Source of the DNA: Myxococcota bacterium
GTDB taxonomy: Bacteria > Myxococcota_C > UBA6777
Assembly: GCA_963169055.1 (NCBI GenBank)
Contig: CAUJFU010000171.1
Coordinates: 1-6,775, forward strand
Reading direction: 5' to 3'
DNA: 6,775 bases
In this document: in pieces, positions 1 to 6,775 of the stretch
Position numbering within the stretch: the first letter of the stretch is position 1
Layout: each line of letters begins with the position of its first letter
Position numbers and translations under genes: made by a program
The notes under the pieces: model-generated
What the model was told of the DNA's origin: nothing
What the model saw: only the letters and a program-made list of their open reading frames with translations
The model's database searches: none

Positions 1-30
1 TTTTTTAAAATACTATTCACGCCGCCGCGT

Positions 31-100
31 CGGGGGGTATGCGGGGCCCTTGCCTTTTGGGGGGCTGGGGCAAACCCCCCACAACACCTATCCAACAAGT
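31..100 (+). repeat. G-rich palindromic intergenic element, copy 1
   Basis: This non-coding stretch upstream of the first gene has a hairpin with arms TGGGGGG (58-64) and CCCCCCA (75-81) around a 10-nt loop. It is followed by an A/C-rich tail ending in TATCCAACAAGT (89-100). The order GGGCCCTTG, G-rich arm, C-rich arm, CCCCACA, AACA recurs in the same orientation at 925-980 and 4096-4176. From 77 to 100 it matches 957-980 at 19 of 24 positions by hand. It is probably a degenerate member of a dispersed REP-like family. A role as transcript stabiliser or terminator of an upstream gene is possible but not shown. Confidence 0.5.
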
Positions 101-172
101 GACGCCTATGCAAAGAGAAGGCTGCTGTAGCGTAGAGGCTGTTGTGGATCTGCAAAAACAGGAGCGTGGGCG

Positions 173-880
173 ATGTGGAGCAATGGGCATTGGGCGGCGT
201 GGCGCAGGGCATGGTTGTGCGGGTTGTGGTTGTGGGCAGGGGGATGGCAGACGAGCGCAAAGGCGGAGACCAGTACAGCTTTTGGTGGCGCGTTGTTGCG
301 TGGTGGTGAAGTGATCTTGGCGGGTGGAGTGGGGTTTCCAGAAGCCTTTTTCCATTTTGATTTTGCGAACTCTTCGCAATTCAACTTAGCGTTTCAAGCG
401 CGGGTGAACTACAATCTGGGGCTGCCGTTTTTTGGGGGGTTTGGTTTTGTGAGCATCCCGATGCGGATCGGGATCGTGCAAGATCCCAAGTTTTCTTTTG
501 CGCTCAAGCTTGATCCCGGCGGATTCTTGGGCGGTAGCGGAAACATTTTGCCGTTTCTTGCGGGGGTGCAGCTTGGGATCGGTGCGTTGTTTACGTTGCA
601 CATTGTCGAGCGTTTCAATCTGAATTTTGGCGTCGAACTGCCGATGTTGTTGAGCTTTGATGTGGAGAATCGCTCTCGGGTGGTGGGTTTTCACCTTCCG
701 ATCGAGCTTTTGATTGGAGGGGAAGTCGAGATCAACGAACGCCTTTCGTTGTTTGCGAACGTCAGCGGAGGGCCGTATTTGTACGTCGGCAACTTGGCGC
801 GGCGCTTGACTTTTGGCTTTGGGGATGTGGTGGTCTCGGGTTCGTTTCGGTTTTTGGTTGGGGTGATCTGGCGGCGCTAG
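173..880 (+). CDS. putative secreted outer-membrane beta-barrel protein
   Basis: I do not recognise the family. The 235-aa product starts with a probable Sec signal peptide: positive N-region to RR (11-12), hydrophobic core about 13-25, and an A-x-A site at 29-31 (AKA) predicting cleavage before E32. The mature part is rich in Gly, Phe, Leu and Val in alternating patterns with short polar turns, for example around 143-155 and 184-200 (EVEINERLSLFANVSGG). This is typical of transmembrane beta-strands of a small outer-membrane barrel. There are no long hydrophobic helices. The last strand ends FLVGVIWRR, so the C-terminal residue is not the usual aromatic. The start is supported by CAGGAG at 159-164, 8 nt before ATG. 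Seven of the eight tryptophans lie in the first 25 residues, which is unusual for a signal peptide. It could instead be a periplasmic beta-rich protein. The 128-bp gap to uvrC contains a repeat element, so co-transcription is uncertain. Confidence 0.65.
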   Translation: MWSNGHWAAWRRAWLCGLWLWAGGWQTSAKAETSTAFGGALLRGGEVILAGGVGFPEAFFHFDFANSSQFNLAFQARVNYNLGLPFFGGFGFVSIPMRIGIVQDPKFSFALKLDPGGFLGGSGNILPFLAGVQLGIGALFTLHIVERFNLNFGVELPMLLSFDVENRSRVVGFHLPIELLIGGEVEINERLSLFANVSGGPYLYVGNLARRLTFGFGDVVVSGSFRFLVGVIWRR

Positions 881-924
881 ATCGGTGGGGTGGGTACCTG
901 TTTTTTTGCATAGGTTGTAGTTAG

Positions 925-980
925 GATGGGGGGCGTTGTTTGTGCGTGGGGGGGAACCCCACACAAACCATCGAACAAGT
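925..980 (+). repeat. G-rich palindromic intergenic element, copy 2
   Basis: This lies in the 128-bp gap before uvrC. The arms GTGGGG (946-951) and CCCCAC (957-962) form a hairpin with a GGGAA loop. The right flank, CACAAACC then ATCGAACAAGT (970-980), parallels copy 1 (77-100). The left part is more decayed than in the copy at 4096-4176. The hairpin ends 46 nt before the uvrC ATG and would lie in the leader if transcription starts upstream. A regulatory role is not shown. Confidence 0.45.
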
Positions 981-996
981 CCATTCGACAAGCAAA

Positions 997-1001
997 AGGA
1001 G
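997..1001 (+). promoter_or_regulatory. uvrC ribosome binding site (decides the start)
   Basis: AGGAG lies 7 nt before ATG 1009. The reading frame stays open upstream to a TTG at 940, but that longer start has no comparable Shine-Dalgarno sequence and would translate the palindromic element at 940-965. The residues after ATG 1009 (MFDWASRLQRIPASPGVYIM) align with a normal UvrC N-terminus. The start is therefore 1009. Confidence 0.8.
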
Positions 1002-1008
1002 TGTGAGG

Positions 1009-3015
1009 ATGTTTGATTGGGCGTCACGTTTGCAGCGTATCCCTGCATCGCCGGGGGTGTACATCATGAAGGATCAAGAAGGAAAGATCCTGTACATCGG
1101 AAAGGCGAAGGAACTCAAGCGGCGGGTGCGTCAGTATTTTCAGGAGGGTGCGGATCCAAGGCCCTTTGTGCGGCGTTTGCCCGGTCTATTGGGGGAGATC
1201 GATGTGTTGCTAACGCACACCGACAAAGAAGCGATGTTGTTGGAGGCGTCGTTGATTCAGCAGCATCAGCCGCCTTTTAACATTCTTTTGAAGGAGGAGC
1301 AGCGTTATCTGTGTTTGCGTCTGGATCTCTCGCACGCCTATCCGCGCTTGCATGTGATCCGCCGCTCGACACGCGATCCTGCGCCGCGAGCGAATGAGCG
1401 GATCTTTGGGCCGTACCTATCGGGGTTTGCGGTGCGACAGACGATGGAGTTGATCGAGCGGCACTTTCGGTTGAGGACGTGCAACGATCAGGAGATGCGG
1501 AATCGTTCGCGGCCTTGCTTGGAATACCAGATCAAGCGCTGTGTGGGGCCGTGTTGTTTGCCCGTGGAAACATCGGAGTATCGGGAGCATGTGGATGAAG
1601 TGATCTTGTTTTTGGAAGGCAAGCATCATGAGTTGGTGGGGATGCTCAAGCAGCGGATGATGCAGGCCGCCCAAGATCGGCAGTATGAGTTGGCGGCACG
1701 ATTTCGCGATCAGGTCGGGGCCATCGAGCAGATGATGGAAAAGCAACACGTCGCCAGCGAACAAGACCGCCAAGATCGAGATATCTTCGGATTCTTTCGG
1801 TATCATCTACGGGTCGAGATCCAGTTGTTGACGGTACGACGGGGCCATCTCTCGGGGGGACGGTCGTTTTCGTTTGATCAGCAAGAATTCGAGGACGAGG
1901 AGATCTTGGAGCGGTTTTTGGGGGCCTACTATCTGCGGGCGGCGGTCGATATGCCGCACGAAGTGTTGTTGCCTTTTGCGATCGAAGCGCCCGAAACCTT
2001 GGCTGATCTCTTGAGCGAGCGGGTGGGGCGCCCTGTGACGGTCTCGACGCCCGAAGAAGGCCATGCCGCCGAACTGATCGCGATGGCAAACAAAAATGCC
2101 GAACAAGGCTTTTTGGAAAGCCAAAAGACCGAAGATAGCTCGTTGTCGTTGTTGCAACGGTTGCAAGCGCGGTTGCGTTTGGCGCGGCTACCGTATCGGA
2201 TCGAGTGTGTGGACAACTCGCATCTACAAGGCCGTCATGCGGTGTCCGCGATCGTGGTGTTTGAAGGCGGGTTCCCCAATCGCTACGCCTACCGACGTTA
2301 TCATCTCAAAGAGGCCGAAGGCGGCGACGACTTTGGAGCGATGAAAGAGATCTTGACCCGACGTTTTAAGCGCGGCATCGTTGACGGCGATCTGCCCGAT
2401 CTGATGGTGATCGACGGCGGGGTGGGGCAGCTAAAAATGGCTCTCACCGCACTCGAAGAATTGGGACTTGATGGTGTCGAAGTCGTTGCCATCGCCAAAA
2501 AGCGCGTCGCCAAAGCCGAAGCCCAAGGACGCGACGAACTGATGGAAGATCGGATCATCGTCCCCGGTCGCAAAAATGCCGTCCCTGTCAGGCTCCCACA
2601 CCGCGAACTGTTCTTGATCTCCCAGATCCGCGATGAAGCCCATGCCACCGCCATCGCATTCCATCAAAAGACCCGTGACCGCGACCAATTGCGCTCCGTC
2701 CTCGACGAGATCCCTCACGTCGGACCCGCTCGCAAGCAAGCCCTGCTAAAAGCCTTCAAAAGCCCCAAACGTGTCGCCCAAGCCTCTCTCCAAGAACTCC
2801 TCAATGTCCCCGGGATCACCGACACCGTCGCTTTGTCCATTCAAGATTTTTTTCGTGAACACCCTCAATACTCCGAACACTCCGAACACTCCGAACACTC
2901 CGAACACTCCGAAGACACCGAATACATCGAACATTCCGAACACTCCGAAGACACCAAGGACATCGAATACATCGAAGACACCGAAGACACCGAACATACA
3001 GCACCGCCGTCTTGA
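1009..3015 (+). CDS. uvrC: UvrC, excinuclease ABC subunit C with repeat-built C-terminal tail
   Basis: UvrC makes both incisions flanking a DNA lesion after UvrA/UvrB recognition, acting in the cytoplasm in nucleotide excision repair. The 668-aa product has a GIY-YIG nuclease domain (about 12-95: GVY 16-18, LYIGKA 28-33, E79, N91) for the 3' incision. A four-Cys Fe-S site (C158, C170, C178, C182) has spacing X11-X7-X3, as in E. coli UvrC. The UVR UvrB-binding motif is at about 203-246 (YELAARFRDQ). The RNase H-like nuclease for the 5' incision has D402 (CVDNSH), D469 (VIDGG) and H545 (RDEAH). Tandem helix-hairpin-helix motifs occupy about 561-616 (IPHVGPARKQALL, VPGITDTVA). Residues 1-621 equal a normal UvrC. 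Residues 622-668 are an extra Ser-Glu-His/Asp tail encoded by 9-bp tandem repeats. Codons favour G endings in the first half and C endings in the second. The gene ends 33 bp from the convergent gene at 3049-3798. Confidence 0.97.
   Translation: MFDWASRLQRIPASPGVYIMKDQEGKILYIGKAKELKRRVRQYFQEGADPRPFVRRLPGLLGEIDVLLTHTDKEAMLLEASLIQQHQPPFNILLKEEQRYLCLRLDLSHAYPRLHVIRRSTRDPAPRANERIFGPYLSGFAVRQTMELIERHFRLRTCNDQEMRNRSRPCLEYQIKRCVGPCCLPVETSEYREHVDEVILFLEGKHHELVGMLKQRMMQAAQDRQYELAARFRDQVGAIEQMMEKQHVASEQDRQDRDIFGFFRYHLRVEIQLLTVRRGHLSGGRSFSFDQQEFEDEEILERFLGAYYLRAAVDMPHEVLLPFAIEAPETLADLLSERVGRPVTVSTPEEGHAAELIAMANKNAEQGFLESQKTEDSSLSLLQRLQARLRLARLPYRIECVDNSHLQGRHAVSAIVVFEGGFPNRYAYRRYHLKEAEGGDDFGAMKEILTRRFKRGIVDGDLPDLMVIDGGVGQLKMALTALEELGLDGVEVVAIAKKRVAKAEAQGRDELMEDRIIVPGRKNAVPVRLPHRELFLISQIRDEAHATAIAFHQKTRDRDQLRSVLDEIPHVGPARKQALLKAFKSPKRVAQASLQELLNVPGITDTVALSIQDFFREHPQYSEHSEHSEHSEHSEDTEYIEHSEHSEDTKDIEYIEDTEDTEHTAPPS
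2872..2997 (+). repeat. fourteen-unit 9-bp tandem repeat inside the 3' end of uvrC
   Basis: Fourteen in-frame 9-bp units run without interruption. The commonest is TCCGAACAC (Ser-Glu-His): four consecutive copies at 2872-2907 and another at 2935-2943. The others are variants such as TCCGAAGAC, ACCGAATAC, ATCGAACAT, ACCAAGGAC and ATCGAAGAC. The core CGAA is kept in 13 of 14 units. They encode tripeptides SEH, SED, TEY, IEH, TKD, IEY, IED, TED and TEH. The two preceding triplets (REH, PQY, 2854-2871) look like further decayed units. Length change by whole units keeps the frame, so variation would only lengthen or shorten the acidic, His-rich tail. The identical units at the 5' side and diverged ones at the 3' side suggest recent growth at the 5' end. 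Confidence 0.9.
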
Positions 3016-3048
3016 TGTGGGATGTTCGTGTAGAGGCAGGCGTGTGTA

Positions 3049-3798
3049 CTACGAGAGAGGAGGGGTCGCGAGCAGCATTTGGATCATCATCTTGACGAGG
3101 TTTTGGCGTATGGTGTGGCATCCGTGAGCAGTACGGACTTTTTCGTTGACGGCGGGTTTGTTGAGGAAGGCTTGGTGTTTGAGCAGATAACGAGCGGCCT
3201 TTTTTTGATCGGGGGTGGCTTTGGGGTTGTCGAGGATGCTTTGGAGGCGTTTGGGATCGAGGGGGTTTGCTTTTTGGCTGGAAGGGTCGATGCCAAGGGC
3301 ATCCATGCAGCGGAAGATATCGTCAAGTGTGGGCGGCGGTTCTTTTGAGGCCGAAGATGCGCTGCTTGTGGTTTGTTTGGTTGTGCCAGAACAAGCGCTG
3401 TCTGTGGTTTGCTTCGTTGTGCCAGAACAAGCGTTGTTTGTCGGTGTGTTGTTTTGGGTGGAGGACTCTGATTTTTTGGGGTCGGAAGAAGCCGTGGCTT
3501 GGGGGCCAAGGGCCTCTGCGATGTAGCGGTCTAATTCGTCGGAGAGTCCGCCACTTTTTTCCTCGGTTTTTTCGGTGGTGGGCTTTTGGGCAGCGGTGTT
3601 GTTGGATTTGTTTTCGGTTTTGTGCTTGTTGATAGCGGCGCGCAAGATCGGCCCTGCGGTACAAGCATACAGTTTTTTGGGTTCGGTTTTGTTGTTCGCG
3701 GCTTGCTGGATCTTTTCTTTGAAAGATTCGGCTGTGGGTGGGTTTGCGGGGGCTGTTTGTGCGGCGATCTTGTTTTGGAGGGCGGATACCTTGAGCAT
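3049..3798 (-). CDS. hydrophilic low-complexity protein, possible type III secretion substrate-like
   Basis: I do not recognise this 249-aa protein with certainty. It has no signal peptide or clear membrane segment. Residues 1-60 are Ala/Gln/Lys/Asn-rich and probably partly helical. Residues 61-156 are Ser/Thr/Asn/Lys-rich and probably disordered, broken by a short helix (LSDELDRYIAEALGPQ, 85-100). A 12-residue duplication (ACSGTTKQTT at 123-132 and 135-144) follows. The C-terminal 157-249 looks folded and helical: LDDIFRCMDALGIDP, then DPKRLQSILDNP, then KKAARYLLKHQAFLNK (199-214). The pattern 'NP...P..K.AA.YLL.....F' recalls, from memory, a motif in harpin/HrpK- and NolX-like type III secretion proteins; this is inference only. 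Five Cys (46, 124, 136, 164, 227) show no metal-site spacing. The ATG at 3798 has AGGAG 7 nt upstream. The frame stays open to 4095, but that extension has a different Arg/Ser/Pro composition and is probably non-coding. No secretion gene is in the window. Confidence 0.7.
   Translation of the reverse strand: MLKVSALQNKIAAQTAPANPPTAESFKEKIQQAANNKTEPKKLYACTAGPILRAAINKHKTENKSNNTAAQKPTTEKTEEKSGGLSDELDRYIAEALGPQATASSDPKKSESSTQNNTPTNNACSGTTKQTTDSACSGTTKQTTSSASSASKEPPPTLDDIFRCMDALGIDPSSQKANPLDPKRLQSILDNPKATPDQKKAARYLLKHQAFLNKPAVNEKVRTAHGCHTIRQNLVKMMIQMLLATPPLS
3361..3432 (-). repeat. 36-bp direct tandem duplication within the 3049-3798 gene
   Basis: Two adjacent 36-bp units (3361-3396 and 3397-3432) match at 32 of 36 positions by hand count. 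They encode ACSGTTKQTTSS and ACSGTTKQTTDS in the disordered middle of the protein. The period is a multiple of three, so the frame is kept. The next residues (ASSAS) may be the remnant of a third unit. Confidence 0.85.
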
Positions 3799-3805
3799 GG
3801 CGTTT

Positions 3806-3810
3806 CTCCT
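3806..3810 (-). promoter_or_regulatory. ribosome binding site of the 3049-3798 gene (decides the start)
   Basis: On the minus strand AGGAG lies 7 nt before the ATG at 3798-3796. It is the only strong site in this frame, so the start is placed here rather than at 4095. Confidence 0.75.
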
Positions 3811-4042
3811 TACGGTGTGGGTGAAACAAAAGAATCGTGTCGTTTTGTTGGCGAGTGCGGCGAAACGCAAAGGGTGGGCCAAGGTGCGAGAGGGCAAGGT
3901 GAGGCTTGTGCGACAAGGCAAAAGCAAGAGATGGCAAAAAAAGAGCGGGTGGGATTGTTCAGGATCTGAACGGCGATCGGCGGTGAAAGACAGACGAGAG
4001 CGAGGGATTGGACAGAGGCTTGGTGCAGAAAGAAAAAAAGCC

Positions 4043-4060
4043 GTGTTCGGGGTGTTCAAG
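4043..4060 (-). repeat. two-unit fragment of the 9-bp uvrC-tail repeat, inverted
   Basis: The + strand reads GTGTTCGGG then GTGTTCAAG. Its complement is two 9-bp units related to the TCCGAACAC unit at 2872-2907 (one mismatch in the first unit, two in the second). It lies in the non-coding gap, in opposite orientation to the uvrC copy. Eighteen bases is short, so chance is not excluded. Confidence 0.35.
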
Positions 4061-4095
4061 CGGAGCGAACGTTGGTTTGAAAAACCTCTATTCAT

Positions 4096-4176
4096 CCCGC
4101 CAACACGGGGTCAAGGGGCCACAGGTCCCTTGTGGGGTGTGGGGTGACACCCCACAAAAACCACCCCAACAGCCCG
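4096..4176 (+). repeat. G-rich palindromic intergenic element, copy 3 (best preserved)
   Basis: Three successive hairpins are visible. The first is CCCG/CGGG (4096-4099 with 4106-4109). The second has arms CAAGGGGCC (4112-4120) and GGTCCCTTG (4124-4132) with one G-T pair and an ACA loop. The third is TGTGGGGTGACACCCCACA (4138-4156), perfect over 9 bp per arm. An AAAAACCACCCCAACAG tail follows. The arrangement parallels copies at 31-100 and 925-980. It begins 7 nt downstream of the bioY stop when read leftward, so it could act as a 3'-end stabiliser or terminator. No U-tract follows the stems on the minus strand, so it is not a standard intrinsic terminator. Confidence 0.6.
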
Positions 4177-4182
4177 AAAAGA

Positions 4183-4767
4183 TTAACGGGGAGGTTGTCC
4201 GAGAAGTTTCCAAGCAGAAGGGAGGAGGACGGCGGCGAGAGCGATCTTGAGGACAGCGCCCGGGAGGAAGGGGAAGAGGCCGAAGGCAAGGAGGTTTTGG
4301 GAGGGAACAAATGCGGAAAGCCAAGCGAGACCGCAGAGAAAGATGATGGTGGTCGAGAGGGTCATGGCGAAGACGGTGTATAGGGGAGAACGATCCCATC
4401 CGCGTTCGGCGAGACGCCCTGCGAGCCATGCCGCCAAGACGAAACCGATCAGGTAGCCGCCTGTGGCTCCGAGTAATAGGGCGCTTCCTGCTTTTCCACC
4501 TGCGAGAACAGGCAAACCGAAGGCAGCTTCGGTGAGGTACAGTAGGACGCTCGCAGCGCCCCGCCAAGCGCCAAGGGCCATACCGACCAGCAAGACGGCG
4601 AAGGTTTGGCCCGTGACGGGTACAGGTGTAAAGGGCAGAGGGAAGGCGATCTGTGCGCAGACGGCGATCAGAAGGCTACCCGCAAGGACGAGCCCAAGAT
4701 CGTAAGTGCGAGCATGGCGTTGAGTGTGAGGCCGCCAGAGGTCGGCCAAGGCGAGAGAAGAAAGCAT
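4183..4767 (-). CDS. bioY: BioY, biotin transporter substrate-binding (S) component
   Basis: BioY is an integral membrane protein that captures biotin, either alone or as the S-component of an ECF transporter with EcfA/A'/T or BioM/BioN. The 194-aa length is normal. The family hallmark is clear at 43-62 (PLPFTPVPVTGQTFAVLLVG). Further support comes from the Gly-rich membrane motif GLPVLAGGKAG (84-94), ATGGYLIGFVLAAWLAGRLAE (101-121) and FLPGAVLKIALAAVLLP (167-183). About six hydrophobic segments lie at 25-42, 52-68, 70-90, 98-118, 130-152 and 166-186. ATG 4767 is preceded by AAAGGAG (4777-4783) with 9 nt spacing. It follows the acetoacetyl-CoA synthetase gene after 31 bp on the same strand, which suggests one transcript. 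No energising-module gene is in the window, so it is either a solitary BioY or uses a shared ECF module encoded elsewhere. No BirA operator or riboswitch was recognised. Confidence 0.95.
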   Translation of the reverse strand: MLSSLALADLWRPHTQRHARTYDLGLVLAGSLLIAVCAQIAFPLPFTPVPVTGQTFAVLLVGMALGAWRGAASVLLYLTEAAFGLPVLAGGKAGSALLLGATGGYLIGFVLAAWLAGRLAERGWDRSPLYTVFAMTLSTTIIFLCGLAWLSAFVPSQNLLAFGLFPFLPGAVLKIALAAVLLPSAWKLLGQPPR

Positions 4768-4798
4768 CTGAAAAAGCTCCTTTCGTATGGGTTTGGGG

Positions 4799-6760
<1,962 letters not shown>

Positions 6761-6766
6761 CAAAAA

Positions 6767-6772
6767 CTCCTC
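6767..6772 (-). promoter_or_regulatory. ribosome binding site of the acetoacetyl-CoA synthetase gene
   Basis: GAGGAG on the minus strand lies 6 nt before ATG 6760. The in-frame TTG at 6763 would be only 3 nt from it, so ATG 6760 is chosen. The promoter lies beyond the window. Confidence 0.75.
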
Positions 6773-6775
6773 AAT

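Larger units (their letters stand above)
3799..4182. other. 384-bp intergenic region
   Basis: This gap lies between bioY (ends 4183) and the start of the 3798-3049 gene, both leftward. It holds the Shine-Dalgarno site of the left gene, a purine-rich stretch about 3985-4040, an 18-bp match to the uvrC tail repeat (4043-4060), and the palindromic element at 4096-4176. Open frames exist on both strands here but lack good ribosome sites, recognisable motifs and protein-like composition. I found no convincing -35/-10 pair for the leftward gene. Confidence 0.6.

Noticed and set aside
1-30. Possible promoter in the A/T-rich start (TACTAT at 11-16 as a -10).
   Set aside because: No -35 can be seen because the window begins there, and the spacing to the gene is long.
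940-1008. Longer uvrC starting at TTG 940 (23 extra residues).
   Set aside because: It has no ribosome site and would translate the palindromic element, while ATG 1009 has AGGAG at 7 nt and gives a standard UvrC N-terminus.
1646-2089. Long minus-strand frames inside uvrC.
   Set aside because: They are shadows of a well-supported UvrC reading frame, with Arg/Pro/Ser-rich composition and no motifs.
2746-2997. Minus-strand open frame of Val-Phe-Gly repeats across the uvrC tail.
   Set aside because: The 9-bp unit lacks stop codons in several frames, so open frames arise automatically. There is no ribosome site or non-repeat domain.
3799-4095. N-terminal extension of the leftward unknown gene to 4095.
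   Set aside because: The extension is Arg/Ser/Pro/Leu-rich, unlike the rest of the protein. A strong Shine-Dalgarno site sits directly before ATG 3798.
3575-4147. Rightward 190-aa frame with a hydrophobic start, resembling a small membrane protein.
   Set aside because: Its hydrophobic part is antisense to the start of the leftward gene and reflects G/T-rich composition. The remainder is Arg/Lys/Gly-rich, and no good ribosome site was found.
4138-4156. BirA operator or biotin-related regulatory palindrome near bioY.
   Set aside because: It lies downstream of bioY, and the same palindrome type occurs near unrelated genes.
4096-4176. Intrinsic terminator for bioY.
   Set aside because: The stems are strong, but no U-tract follows on the minus strand, and similar elements occur upstream of genes, so it is listed as a repeat instead.

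Overview
The window looks like chromosomal DNA of a Gram-negative bacterium. One protein has a signal peptide followed by a beta-barrel-like chain. GC content is moderate, and Shine-Dalgarno sites (AGGAG or GAGGAG) sit 6-9 nt before most starts. A deltaproteobacterial or Myxococcota-type host would fit the intergenic G-rich palindromes and the UvrC style, but this is a weak inference. No tRNA, rRNA, CRISPR array, insertion sequence or phage gene was seen.

Layout: two rightward genes meet three leftward genes tail to tail near 3015-3049. On the + strand, 1-172 holds a G-rich palindromic element and a leader, then a putative outer-membrane beta-barrel protein (173-880). A 128-bp gap with a second copy of the element follows, then uvrC (1009-3015), the incision nuclease of nucleotide excision repair. 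This UvrC is complete in all catalytic and Fe-S residues but carries a 47-residue tail built from fourteen 9-bp tandem repeats. On the - strand, reading leftward, an acetoacetyl-CoA synthetase (6760-4799) and a BioY biotin transporter (4767-4183) are 31 bp apart and are probably one operon. A 384-bp gap with a third copy of the element precedes a 249-aa hydrophilic low-complexity protein (3798-3049) of unknown function. The C-terminal part of that protein recalls type III secretion substrates or translocator-associated proteins.

Functional links: acetoacetyl-CoA synthetase activates acetoacetate, for example from leucine catabolism via HMG-CoA lyase. That route includes a biotin-dependent carboxylase, which gives a plausible but unproven reason for the bioY linkage. 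The other genes share no evident pathway.

No new defence or mobile system is evident. The most unusual features are the repeat-built UvrC tail and a matching two-unit fragment 1 kb away, the orphan secretion-substrate-like protein with an internal 36-bp duplication, the recurring intergenic palindrome, and a G-to-C strand-composition shift along the coding strand of both transcription directions.
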